DNA from: Hymenopellis radicata
Lineage: Eukaryota; Basidiomycota; Agaricomycetes; Agaricales; Physalacriaceae
NCBI GenBank assembly: GCA_015501595.1
Contig: JADNRX010000996.1
Coordinates: 1 to 16,471, forward strand
Length of the DNA: 16,471 nucleotides
Reading direction: 5' to 3'
The notes below the pieces were generated by a model. It ran no database searches. It saw nothing but the letters and a program-made list of their open reading frames with translations, and was not told the origin of the DNA. Shown in pieces: positions 1 through 8,527 of this stretch. Made by a program: the position numbers and the translations under genes. Numbering within the stretch: position 1 is the stretch's first letter; every line of letters starts with the position of its first letter.

Positions 1-840
1 AATGTATCACGGAATTCAAGGTGGACGCCGTGGTAGAATGAATACGTAGTAATAATGAGGATCCTGAATTGATCCTGAAAGGGCAACGCCACACATGGAA
101 GACAGCTAAAAATACAGTATGCTGCTCCGACCTTGGCCGCGCGAGTCTGGACAAAGTCTTGTTCCCCACTGCAAAGTCGTCTTACGCACCTACGCGGCTA
201 GTTTAAGCCGAATGTCAAACAGTACATACTAGAATTTTACCACCACAGAGCATCCGTTGGCGAGGCGCGACGCTGCTGCCATGAAGTTAACGAGCCGAGG
301 ACGAAAATGACTTATGACAATGTTCAAACACCTGTATGCATGGGAACCAAGAAAAGAGTGCTACTTATCTTGTCGACCCAGACGGCCTTGAGATCTTGAG
401 ATCTCGCGGTGCGTGTGCCGCTCGTCGAACCGAACGAGGTGGGTCCAACTGGTCCACCCACACATGCATTGCTTCTGTTTCCACGCGCAACAAAGTAGCG
501 CCCTGTAGTACTAGTATTAGATGTACTCGCGACAACGGACAATTGAGGGACAAATGTTATGTTGGCCCGACGAAGGCTACGAGGAATTGCATAGGTCCAT
601 CTCCAATCCGTTCCATTAGTTACCTTGTTACTTTGACCTCGTTATGCTAATTGCTTAATTCAGATGTACTGTCACGGGAGCTCTGAGAGAACTCGACGCC
701 ACCAAGTAACGGAAGCACGGGCCAACTTCCGCGACGCATTACATTTAACTATCGTAGATTGAAGGCAATATCTCCACCTGAATCTACTAGATAAAGCGCT
801 CGCAGAGGACCTTACTCAGAGCGACAAGAAATTCATTGAA
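1..840. other. Stretch with no recognisable gene
   Basis: Open frames here are at most about 100 codons, overlap one another on both strands, and show no family motif, signal peptide or plausible chain of exons. I see no tRNA, repeat array or transposon end. It reads as intergenic or strongly decayed DNA. Confidence 0.5.
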
Positions 841-1165
841 GAGAGGGTGATTTGGATTTTCATCTCGGTGGTGTCGCGCATGAATTCGACCCCTGCATGA
901 GCCGCGCGCCACGACGCCTTCCGGCGTACGACCTTGTGAGAGTGGCGCAAAATGGAAACATCACAAGAACGCACTGGATTGACGGCATTTTGGGCAGGTT
1001 GGCAGCGATATCATCGTACGTGATGATACAGAGGGCTATTGGACTTCGATAATTTATGCATGGAAGATGCTATGAGTAGACTGAGTTTGATCAAATGACT
1101 CGGGGCGACTCACTATCCGCTTCTTAAGCAAGCTACTGACATAGACAGAGGGATGACACGGTTTT

Positions 1166-1470
1166 GGCCGAAGCAGACGGTGTGGATCTGAAGACACCTT
1201 AGTATGTATTTCACTACACGAAGATGCTTGCTTACATGGACTCGGAGTTTGGAGGAAGTCGTTTCGTAGTCCTCGATGAAGGGGAACGTCTTGACAAAGG
1301 TAAGTACAAGGATCCGAGGGGGAGTATAGTTGCGTGAGAGGCATTTCTCCGGCGCGTTTGAGGACGTCGGGAATGAGACCGAGAAGCTCGTGTGTTTCGA
1401 GAGAGCGCCGCTAGAGGAGAAGAAGAAATTATTTGAGGCATGGTCGAGGAGCGAGGAGGAACTGGACGTA
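1166..1470 (+). pseudogene. Coding-like remnant, family unknown
   Basis: Three neighbouring plus-strand stretches look like protein but do not share a frame. The first, from about 1166, reads DTVLAEADGVDLKTP. The second, about 1225-1299, includes MLAYMDSEFGG and VVLDEGERLDKG. The third, about 1342-1468, contains GAFEDVGNETEKL, PLEEKKKLFEAWSR and SEEELD, and is rich in Glu and Lys. A good intron donor (AGGTAAGT) sits at 1298-1305 after the second stretch, but no acceptor I tried joins it in frame to the third. I do not recognise the family. It may be a decayed gene or a real multi-exon gene with base losses like those seen elsewhere in the window. Confidence 0.25.
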
Positions 1471-1519
1471 AATTCTTGGTCCACGAAGACTAATCGTGTC
1501 TTGTTTAAGTACCGATAAT

Positions 1520-2075
1520 TCGGACGGAAACGCCGTTTCTGACGAGGGAGAGAGCTATGCGGAAGAACAGTGCTGATGCGAGGGGAGTTATCTTCTCAGA
1601 TTGCTAGCAGGGTAACGCGCGCCGTCGCGCTCGTAACGTTGATTTGCCGCGTCGAGATCAAGAAGTATACCAACCTTGGTTCGTTGGCGCGAGTGAGGTT
1701 GGAGTGAGGTCACTTGGTCGTCTCCAGGTTTTTGACCCAATACACTGGGTATTCTCGTCAAAACCTCACTGAAAAAGAATTCAAGGAAAGAGAACTAGAG
1801 AGAGCTTCATAGGGCAACATAAGAGGCCACAGAACCTGTCTGAGAGCCTGAAATATGCAAAAAAATCTTCCGCTGCCGCGGAAACCGGTAGTCATCGCGT
1901 CGCGTACGGTCTTCACCGGAATTCTGGCAGTGACAGTCTGAAAAGCAATGAAGTTAAGTTTAAGTTGGTCTGTAGACAGATAATGGACCTTATCCAGCCA
2001 TCAGTGTACTTCCCGTTTCGTGCAAGAGAGCCAGTAGTCCAGAAGACCGATTTTCAGTAAACGCGCTACGTGCAC
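1520..2075. other. Non-coding stretch with one hairpin
   Basis: No open frame worth reporting. It contains a short direct duplication, GAGTGAGGT, repeated within about 1690-1710, followed by an inverted repeat at 1726-1766 that is listed separately. Confidence 0.4.
1726..1766. repeat. Imperfect inverted repeat (hairpin)
   Basis: The left arm AGGTTTTTGAC (1726-1736) pairs with the right arm GTCAAAACCT (1757-1766) with one extra T. Inside it a second short stem pairs ACCCA (1735-1739) with TGGGT (1746-1750). There is no T-run after it and no gene ends here, so a terminator role is not suggested. The function is unknown. Confidence 0.5.
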
Positions 2076-2078
2076 AGC

Positions 2079-2319
2079 ATGGCAGGTAAGTCGATGACTA
2101 ATCAAACAAGGACTTACCTGCCATTCGGCGAATTTGGGCGTTGAAGAAGCCTCCGGGACAGATCAACATGGGAGAAGACAAATCAACATATATCCAACAT
2201 TCTGAGCAGTGTTTGTGCTGCTGAGGCGCGAAACGAGCGAACAAGAATGAATATCGCGCCGTTGCGACTTACCTGCCATTGCCTATTTGGGATGCCGATC
2301 AGCGGCATGGCAGGTAAGT
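2079..2319. repeat. Four alternating copies of a 13-bp motif (TIR-like)
   Basis: ATGGCAGGTAAGT occurs in plus orientation at 2079-2091 and 2307-2319, and as its reverse complement at 2112-2124 and 2267-2279. The pairs 2079/2112 and 2267/2307 each form a hairpin with a 13-14 bp stem and a loop of about 20-27 nt. The outer pair 2079/2279 matches for 15 bp and would bound a 201-bp element. The two reverse-complement copies also share flanking sequence (ACTTACCTGCCATT, a 4-6 nt spacer, then ATTTGGG), so a unit of about 27 bp is duplicated. This fits a miniature inverted-repeat element, possibly nested, but I cannot see a clear target-site duplication. Confidence 0.6.
2292..2308. repeat. Short perfect hairpin
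   Basis: ATGCCG, a loop of ATCAG, then CGGCAT. It overlaps the start of the last 13-bp motif copy and may be part of the same element. No function can be assigned. Confidence 0.35.
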
Positions 2320-2349
2320 ACCCAGCGGATCGGGTAATAAACCGTCTCC

Positions 2350-2598
2350 ATCTCGCGCGCACACCATGTGATTGCCGCTAGGCAAAAATTGAGGACTTCC
2401 GTTTTTGGATTTCAGCGTCTCTTGTGCTCTCCGCCAGCAGTTACAAAGGACCCTTCATTCCTAGTCAAATTCACTGCATTTGCTCGCAAGGAAACAGTTT
2501 TTGGACCATACTGGACGAACAATAGGGCACCGTTACCGCTTTGATTGAACAATGGCCGCGTCCACAAAGGGAGCGGGCCAAACTGACCAGCGCGTTGA
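2350..2598 (+). repeat. Direct repeat of about 240 bp, copy 1
   Basis: The segment starts at ATCTCGCGCGCACACCATG and is repeated at 3786-4022 in the same orientation with small indels and scattered substitutions. Long identical blocks include the stretch around GTGATTGCCGCTAGGCAAAAATT and the stretch ending in AATGGCCGCGTCCACAAAG. It ends about 175 bp before the likely start of the acetyltransferase gene. No frame is conserved between copies in a way that suggests coding, and I see no TG...CA ends, so an LTR is not supported. It looks like a duplicated gene-upstream region, possibly carrying promoter sequence. Confidence 0.75.
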
Positions 2599-2773
2599 GC
2601 GCCGTAGGGCTCGGAGACGGGGGGCACCGTCGGAGGTGGTATAGACGGCACCGTCTTTGGAAGAGAAAGAGTTCGAAGCCCATGATGACCGCAGACAAGA
2701 AGGAACGGCCGAGTAAAGCCGCTTTCGGGCCATACATATCTGGATGCACTCCGACACTGGAGTCATATAACCC

Positions 2774-3609
2774 ATGTCCTCCCTCCCCCGTGCGCCTCGA
2801 ACAATGGTCTGTACAACTGCATGCAGCCCGAACTAGTAGAAGCCCGCCACCGCGCCCGCGAAATCATGTATCGCTACAACAACTCGTCGCCTACATGCGA
2901 TGGTCGCGAACGCAGGGAGATGCTTGCGGAACTGTTCTGCGTCCCAGTCGAAAGTATCCCAGGCGTCTACATTGAACCTCCGTGAATATGATCACAACCC
3001 GACCTTTATTCACCGTGTCCTAATGCTCATGATCTGTCATCTAGGTTATATGTCGACTTCGGATCGAATGTACGTCCGCGTCTAGTGGTACTCTGGAATA
3101 CACTCATGCATTCCATCTAAAGATCAAAGTCGCCTCGGATTTCTATGCAAAGTATAATACGACTCGACTGCGCGACTGTCACAATCGGGAAACGGGTGTT
3201 GTTCGGACCCAACGTGTCGCTTTACCCGCCACACATGGCATCAGCGCCAAAGAACGCCAAACTCGCTTGGAACGCGCATCCGAGATAACCATAGGCGACG
3301 ACTGCTGGATTGGAGGTGGAGGTAAGTCTTACTGTGATCTACGGCCTACGTATACGTAGACAGCGAGCTCACGAGCTCTAGCAAATATCCAAGCTGGGGT
3401 CACGCTTGGCCAAGGATGCACCGTTGCTGCGGGAGCTGTTGTCACGAGGAGCTTCCCGGATTGGTGAGCATCTCTCTCATATGTATGCTCCGATATTGAG
3501 ATTTCGTTGCAGGAGCGTTGTCGTTGGTAATCCAGCAAGATTGATCAAAGTCGTACCAGAGGAGGAAAGAGGTCCTGGGTGGGCCCCTTTCAAAGCAATC
3601 GCGAATTAA
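2774..3609 (+). pseudogene. Maltose/galactoside-type O-acetyltransferase, frame disrupted
   Basis: Family: enzymes that move acetyl from acetyl-CoA to a hydroxyl of a sugar or related small molecule (MAT/NodL/LacA group, left-handed beta-helix); the substrate here is unknown. An N-terminal maltose acetyltransferase domain is visible (LYNCMQPELVEARHRAREI...). The helix region follows, with YVDFGSN, GPNVSLYP, the catalytic-His block ATHGISAKERQ, IGDDCWIGGG, TLGQGCTVAAGAVVT and VVVGNPARLIK, ending ...FKAIAN-stop. Exons by splice sites: about 2774-2981, 3045-3069 (only 25 nt), 3123-3321, 3382-3463 and 3513-3609. The frame breaks near 2810, near 3161 (two bases) and near 3228 (GG reduced to G just before the catalytic His). 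Each break keeps the family motif in another frame. The start at 2774 is tentative. The gene is either dead or carries consensus errors. Confidence 0.8.
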
Positions 3610-3785
3610 CGAAGTAGTGTGCGTGCTATTTATTGCAATTCCGACATAGGAATAAATCAAGTACTACTTTTAGCCGCCGGCGCCTGGCAAGAGAACAAGG
3701 CGCTTCTTGAATGGTGGTTTGGCTTGTTGCACAATTTCCTTCAGCCGTCGCAAACATTGGTTCGGGGGCGCGAGTGGCGGCCACA

Positions 3786-4022
3786 ATCTCGCGCACGGAC
3801 CATGTGATTGCCGCTAGGCAAAAATTGATGACCCGTTTTTGGATTTCAGCGTCTCTAAAATGCTCTCCGCCAGCAGCTTCAAAGGACCATTCCTGGTCAA
3901 ATTCACTGCATTTGCTCGCAAGAAAATAGTTTTGGACCATACTGGACGAACAATAGGGCATCGTTACCGCTTTGATTGAAACAATGGCCGCGTCCACAAA
4001 GCCAGGCGGCCAATGCGCGTTG
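3786..4022 (+). repeat. Direct repeat of about 240 bp, copy 2
   Basis: Second copy of the 2350-2598 segment, in the same orientation. It begins at ATCTCGCGCACGGACCATG and runs to about GGCCAATGCGCGTTG. It ends 7 bp before a TATA box and about 54 bp before the ATG of the gene at 4076, so it occupies the core-promoter-proximal region of that gene. The two copies bracket the acetyltransferase gene, which could indicate a tandem duplication that has since diverged. Confidence 0.75.
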
Positions 4023-4028
4023 CCACAG

Positions 4029-4034
4029 TATAAA
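4029..4034 (+). promoter_or_regulatory. TATA box of the 4076 gene
   Basis: TATAAA lies 42 bp upstream of the ATG at 4076, directly after repeat copy 2. Its position fits a fungal core promoter with a short 5' leader. Confidence 0.5.
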
Positions 4035-4075
4035 GGATTCAGAACTTGTCCGTCGAGTATTCACCCCTCGTACCA

Positions 4076-5386
4076 ATGGCCGCCATGAACATCGATAGCA
4101 CCGAAATTGAGTACGACAGCGACAAGGAATACACCAAGCAGCTCATCAGCCGGTCCGCCGTCGTGTTACCCAACCGCATCAAACGATACTCCTTCTTGGA
4201 TTACACAAACGGCTGGCGCCAGCCCGGCGTCCTCGCGAACAGAGTCACACCTCTTGTTGAGATTACACGCACAGCCGACTGGCCGTGGTACCAATCTCTC
4301 GTCCGACTGCCGGGAACACGCAAGTTGCGCAAGGTGGCGCTCATGGATCCAATGGTCTTTCAGGCTTGGACTACGGCGTGTACGTCCTAGAGTTTACATC
4401 ATTTTTGATTTTGAATCTTGACCATATACTTGCTAGTTGTCGCAAAACTTGACACCATTCAAGTTACGCTCCCAGTCAAAGGAGAATACATGATATCCAA
4501 ACTTCGTCTCAAGTCGTCGGCTTCAAACACGTACTATGACCCGGACTCGCTCGCTTTCTTCACGCGGATAAATGGAGAGAGGGAGATGCGCAACCTCATG
4601 GAGAGGTATATCTTCTGCACGATCTCGGAAGTGCTCCGTCACATCGACAGTGCTGAGAAGGAAATAAAGGAATTTGCATTTGTTAACCTGTCGGAGCAGT
4701 TCACGGCGCACAATGCCATGTGGCAGGTTTACGCGCTCGAAGCTGCTGGCAACAAGGGCAAGGTCGGTCGTACTCTCCTTTTACAAACCGTATCTCAGTC
4801 TGACATCGACTGCAGATAGTGTTCCCTATCGTACAAATGGCGCCTTGGAGCTTCTCTCACAAAGATTTTAAGAAATTTGTGAAACCGCGGCCAGAAGTTT
4901 GTTGTCTCATTTTTCCTACATCATCGTTGAAGCTGAGTTTACTACCAAGGTTTTCGATGACCGCTTCAACAGCGTTATGGAGTACCGCAATGACAAGACG
5001 ACCAACAAGCTCTGGGCATTGGTCAGCAATAATGGCTTCCTTTCCGACGTTCGCTAACGACGTTCTTAAAGCTGTACGACGTATGCTCCCAACCTCGTAG
5101 TAACATCTTCGCCGTCACGAACTACAACTACTGGTCTTTCGGCTATTTCACCCCAGGCAAGTCGTCTTGTCTCTGGTTGTCCTCAGAAATCTGACTATCT
5201 CCAGATCGTCAGGAAGTCCATCTGTCGGAGCCTATCGAAGCGCCTATTGATGTCCTGAAGGACGGGGGCAAGACGTTTGTGCAAGGGACGTTCCCTCCGA
5301 ATGCTCTGCAGATTTTGTTATGGTGGATCCAGGTCTCGAGGTGCAGAGTGCCGAACCTTGACCTGCTGGATGTAAACGATAACTAG
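4076..5386 (+). CDS. Unrecognised protein, four exons, two frame breaks
   Basis: I do not recognise the family. Exons: 4076-4379, 4437-4762, 4816-5156 and 5205-5386, about 385 residues. All joins are in phase. The last intron appears to be of GC-AG type (G|GCAAGT at 5157). The ATG at 4076 is preferred because it follows a TATA box and begins MAAMNIDSTEIEYDSDKEY. Recognisable strings are WPWYQSLVRLPGTRKLRKV, KGEYMISKLRLKSSAS, VEAEFTTKVFDDRFNSV, NNGFLSDV and SNIFAVTNYNYWSFGYF. No signal peptide or membrane segment is seen, so it is probably soluble. The frame shifts by -1 near 4887 (a GG run) and near 5054, where GACGTTC also occurs twice within 20 bp. Strong coding character on both sides of each break argues that the gene was intact recently or that bases are missing from the assembly. 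Confidence 0.6.
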
Positions 5387-5637
5387 TCTGCAATCTATGT
5401 CGATGATTCCGTTGCTCGTGTGGTCTAATTTCTTTGGCCCTAGGAGGAAGCTTTCTTGATGCTAAAGGAGCGAGGTACGCGCTCAGTGACCGTGCATCGC
5501 AGTTCGCGGCCAATGATATTAATCATTCAGGCGAGCGAGAAGTGGCACGATCCGTAGTATTGACCAACAGCGTTACATTCAATTCTGTGCATGATTTGAC
5601 TGTCTAGTCTCTTGACATTCCAGGAATTGACGCTGTC
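5387..5637. other. Spacer between the unknown gene and the ERG2-like gene
   Basis: No gene is seen. It holds stop codons in all frames and one palindromic stretch, AATGATATTAATCATT, at about 5512-5527. Confidence 0.35.
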
Positions 5638-6252
5638 ATGGATACGAAGCAAGCTGGGAAGAAAGTGCTCTCTTAAAGTGGCGCTCATCTTGGGCCTCGC
5701 AGTCACACTGTGTGGCTACTTGGACACCATCAAAGTACGTCCTATCCACTGACTTTGATGCAGCGTAAGGCTGACAGATAGAAAACGCAGGCCAGATGGT
5801 ACGTCCTCGACCCCACCGAGCTAGCCAAGAGCGCACCCCAACAACACCGCGGGGATGGTCGACCACATCACCGCGACCTTTCCCGCGCGCCTCATCCCGA
5901 TTCGTATTCAACAACGCCGGGGCCCTGTACATCATCCATGCTAGAATAACAGAATACCTCTTCATCTTCGGCACGAGGAGCATACGGCGGATGATTATAC
6001 TAATATCCTCGTTGGGGAGCAGGAGCGGTATGCCCCGGGAGATGTGCATTATCTCCCGAGGGGGGTGGTGAAGCACGAGGGATGTTTCGCGCTGGAATAC
6101 GCTCGAGGTTCTTGGTTCTTGGTGTGGTTATTGATACTACTACCCACAGGATGGATCCCGTTGATGCTTCCTTTTGGTCTTGCTGATGGACTCTTGATGT
6201 CGCGACGTTGTTCAGAATGTCGTGGATCGCTGGACGGGAGATGACGCTCAAT
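5638..6252 (+). pseudogene. ERG2: ERG2-like sterol C-8 isomerase (sigma-1 receptor family), disrupted
   Basis: ERG2 moves the sterol double bond from C8 to C7 in ergosterol synthesis at the ER. The copy starts MDTKQAGKK and then shows the N-terminal membrane segment (LGLAVTLCGYLDTIK), [86 protein letters not shown] and [17 protein letters not shown], in the family order. Introns are likely at 5735-5790 (acceptor alternatively at 5781) and 6108-6149. These motifs lie in different frames: breaks fall near 5663, 5692, 5830, 5896-5901, 5974 and 6187. Compared with the family as I know it, the copy also lacks conserved blocks after FNNAG, after IFGT, after VGEQ and between VVK and HEGC. It is probably a non-functional relic; an intact ERG2 should exist elsewhere in the genome. 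Confidence 0.82.
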
Positions 6253-6259
6253 GAAAAAT

Positions 6260-6885
6260 TTAGGCAAGTTGATATGAACTGGAAGCTCTTTTTAAATATA
6301 CCTTCATATGAACGGTTGCGAAATTTCTGGCCGTATCAGAGAACGACGTACAGAAATACCATGATTTTGGCCAGGTGCTGCGCGCGTAGACGAGATCTTC
6401 CAAGGCATTTTTAAGTCCTGCTTAATATAAACTGCCTTGGGCGCCATTCAGAGATGTGCGTGATAATCGCACCTTTGCCGAGGCATCGTTTCAAGGCGGT
6501 AAAGCCGTGTACTGTTGAACTTGAATCAATTCGTTCCCCGATGTGACCTAGATTTACCTGAAGCAATGAATGTCGCCTTGGAACATTGTTGAATTCGCTG
6601 ATACATACCATGACACGCTTCAGAGCATGCCATTTCATCTTGGATGTCATCGTCAGATACAACTTGCATGCACAAACGAACAGAACATAATCTCCTGGCA
6701 ATTGGCCTGAGGCCGAATGAATACGATGAGATGAAAGGGTCCTGCCGGAGAAAGTACTATCTCTTGTACGTCTCAAACGGAACTAGGATTTAATCGAACC
6801 TCGCGACCTAAAAGTAAAATAGTACTAGTAGGCAAACGAGTCAAATAGTCCTCTACACGCAAAAGTCAGTTCAACGAGGAACGAG
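6260..6885. other. Stretch with no recognisable gene
   Basis: It follows the end of ERG2 similarity and is relatively AT-rich. A minus-strand open frame of about 120 codons at 6411-6776 shows no family motif, and I do not accept it as a gene. Confidence 0.4.
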
Positions 6886-6888
6886 GAA

Positions 6889-7206
6889 TTATATATACGC
6901 GGCAATGGCCATTTTGCATTTCTGACACTTGACCTCCCGCCACGCCGTATGCTCTTGACATGTCATGCCAAGTCTGTCGCCCTTCTCCGCGCTTTGAAAG
7001 TGCATGTCCTGGAGCGGTACGAGGAGGCATCCGCGCAAGACCTTCTTTCTTTGCAGATGTAAATCGAATAGGCGCTCGGAGATGTCGCTAAGGAGTGAGG
7101 AGAGACAGGTGAGGTCTTCAAGGTGGAATTGCAAGGGCGCAAGCGGTGGCGGAATAAATATGCGTTTTTGCGTGAGGGAAGACGTTAACCGCTGTGCACC
7201 GGCAGA
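6889..7206 (-). CDS. Doubtful minus-strand exon, unknown protein
   Basis: The frame is open from about 7206 down to a TAA at 6889-6891 and reads convincingly like protein: RIFIPPPLAPLQFHLEDL, then LLSDISERLFDLHLQRKK, VLRGCLLVPLQDMHF, and the C-terminal end CQEHTAWREVKCQKCKMA. The final Cys-X2-His plus Cys-X2-Cys spacing could bind a metal, but I recognise no family. There is no ATG near the upstream end. A splice acceptor (GTGCACAG) near 7200 would make this the last exon. Further upstream on the same strand, about 7215-7320, another coding-like stretch (WKDDIINERKKDKAG...) lies in a frame that stops before it. It may be a real short gene, a decayed one or chance. Confidence 0.3.
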   Translation of the reverse strand, partial: SAGAQRLTSSLTQKRIFIPPPLAPLQFHLEDLTCLSSLLSDISERLFDLHLQRKKVLRGCLLVPLQDMHFQSAEKGDRLGMTCQEHTAWREVKCQKCKMAIAAYI

Positions 7207-7469
7207 CAGTTAAGGTAAAGGAACTTCGGAGTCCGGGCCAGGTGGTTTGTCGGCGCAGAGTCGTGATTGCCTTCCGGCTTTGTCCTTCTTACGCTCATTG
7301 ATAATATCGTCCTTCCATGGGCTATGTCTGGTGGTGGTACGACCCAGGAGTGGCCTGCAACCAAAGGTGGCAGGGGAGAACATTGAACACGCTGACGGAG
7401 CGCTACTTAGCAGACCAGATTCGTCTCTTCGCCTTGTAGAAAGAGAGGACGTCGCAAGCGGCGCCTAGT

Positions 7470-8375
7470 GTTGGACACATTCCAACGCTTACTTGACTTG
7501 GTTGAGGACGATCATCAGGTCCGGAGGTACGAAAGCACTTGGACCTCACGAGGAAATATGAAGAATGCGCTGGTTCATTGCATCCTCAGGGTTGTTAGTC
7601 GCGCTCAGTAGCTGTAATCATTGTCGCGCTTGTTGCCTTGGATTTCAGTCATGTCCGTGGTGAAGCGCCACTTTATGGTTTGGCGTGTATGCAAAGACTA
7701 ACGAAAGGAGCTCATGCGAAGCCATAGGAAGTTGTGAGTCATAATGATACTTGAGACCACAGCCAGTTTGCAGGGTAGGGGTTTCGGAACTCGGTTGATC
7801 AGAGACATTTCGGGATCGACGCGACGCGTTTGATCAACGCGTACTCCTCCAATACGGACTTGGCTGGGGAGGTCAGCAGGTGCCAGGCTGAGGGAGTTGT
7901 CGGCGGCGACAGTTGGACGTGAGTGATGGTTTCAGGAGAAACGGACCTATCAGAACTGTCAAGAATAGCGCTCGAAGAATGCGCAGGAAGCTAAAGATAG
8001 AGTTGAAAAACTTTAGCCGGCCAAGAATAATGAGCGGGGAGAACTGCGAGGATGGACGTCGACACGTCTATATATACGCCGAGAGGCTAGAGCAACGTTG
8101 AAGGAGGCTCTAGACCGGTTGCCATCAATTTCAACAATGCGGAGAGGAGGGGGTCACGTTGCAATTGAGAGGACCCCGAAAGCGTGGAATTTTGAACTAT
8201 TCACGAATATACGCCAGAATAAACGATAATAAAATCGGGAAAAATCTACGCCAGACGGCAGGAGAACAAGCCGCCTCAGTCGAGGAATTCCCGGACCCGA
8301 TATTTCGCGGTGGATGGCCCTGGGACCGCTCGGTAGGATCCGGGGTCTTGTCGCCTTGTCACCTAATTTGTTTGG
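7470..8375. other. Intergenic stretch upstream of the oxidase
   Basis: No supported gene. A TATATATACGC string occurs at about 8071 and again at about 6889, with no coding start a sensible distance downstream of either. Short open frames here have no motif. Confidence 0.4.
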
Positions 8376-8527
8376 CTCTCTCCTTCCGCTCCTCACACTT
8401 TGATCATTACACTCGTTTCTCCCCCCACCCACCCACCTTCCCTATTATCCCGCCCCCGTCGTCGTCTACTCCATCGCTGCCGCCTATATCTCTCTTTACA
8501 TTTCTGGTGGGAACGACGACGACCACT
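8376..8527 (+). promoter_or_regulatory. Pyrimidine-rich leader of the copper radical oxidase
   Basis: A long C/T-rich tract (for example CTCTCTCCTTCCGCTCCTC and the CCCACCCACCCACC stretch near 8421-8440) runs up to the ATG at 8528. Such CT-rich tracts commonly precede the transcription start and start codon of well-expressed fungal genes. No clear TATA box is placed. Confidence 0.5.

Noticed and set aside
2541..2975. Plus-strand open frame of 144 codons
   Set aside because: It crosses the end of the direct repeat and overlaps the acetyltransferase N-terminal domain in a different frame. No motif of its own.
2350..4022. LTR retrotransposon bounded by the 240-bp repeats
   Set aside because: The 1.2 kb between the copies holds an acetyltransferase gene and no gag, protease, reverse transcriptase or integrase. 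No TG...CA ends, primer-binding site or target duplication was seen.
5636..6076. Minus-strand open frame of 146 codons
   Set aside because: It is antisense to the ERG2-like gene, whose plus-strand motifs are unmistakable.
6783..6820. tRNA T-arm-like string (GGTTCGATTAAATCC on the minus strand)
   Set aside because: The flanking bases do not pair as a T stem, and no D arm, anticodon arm or acceptor stem could be laid out.
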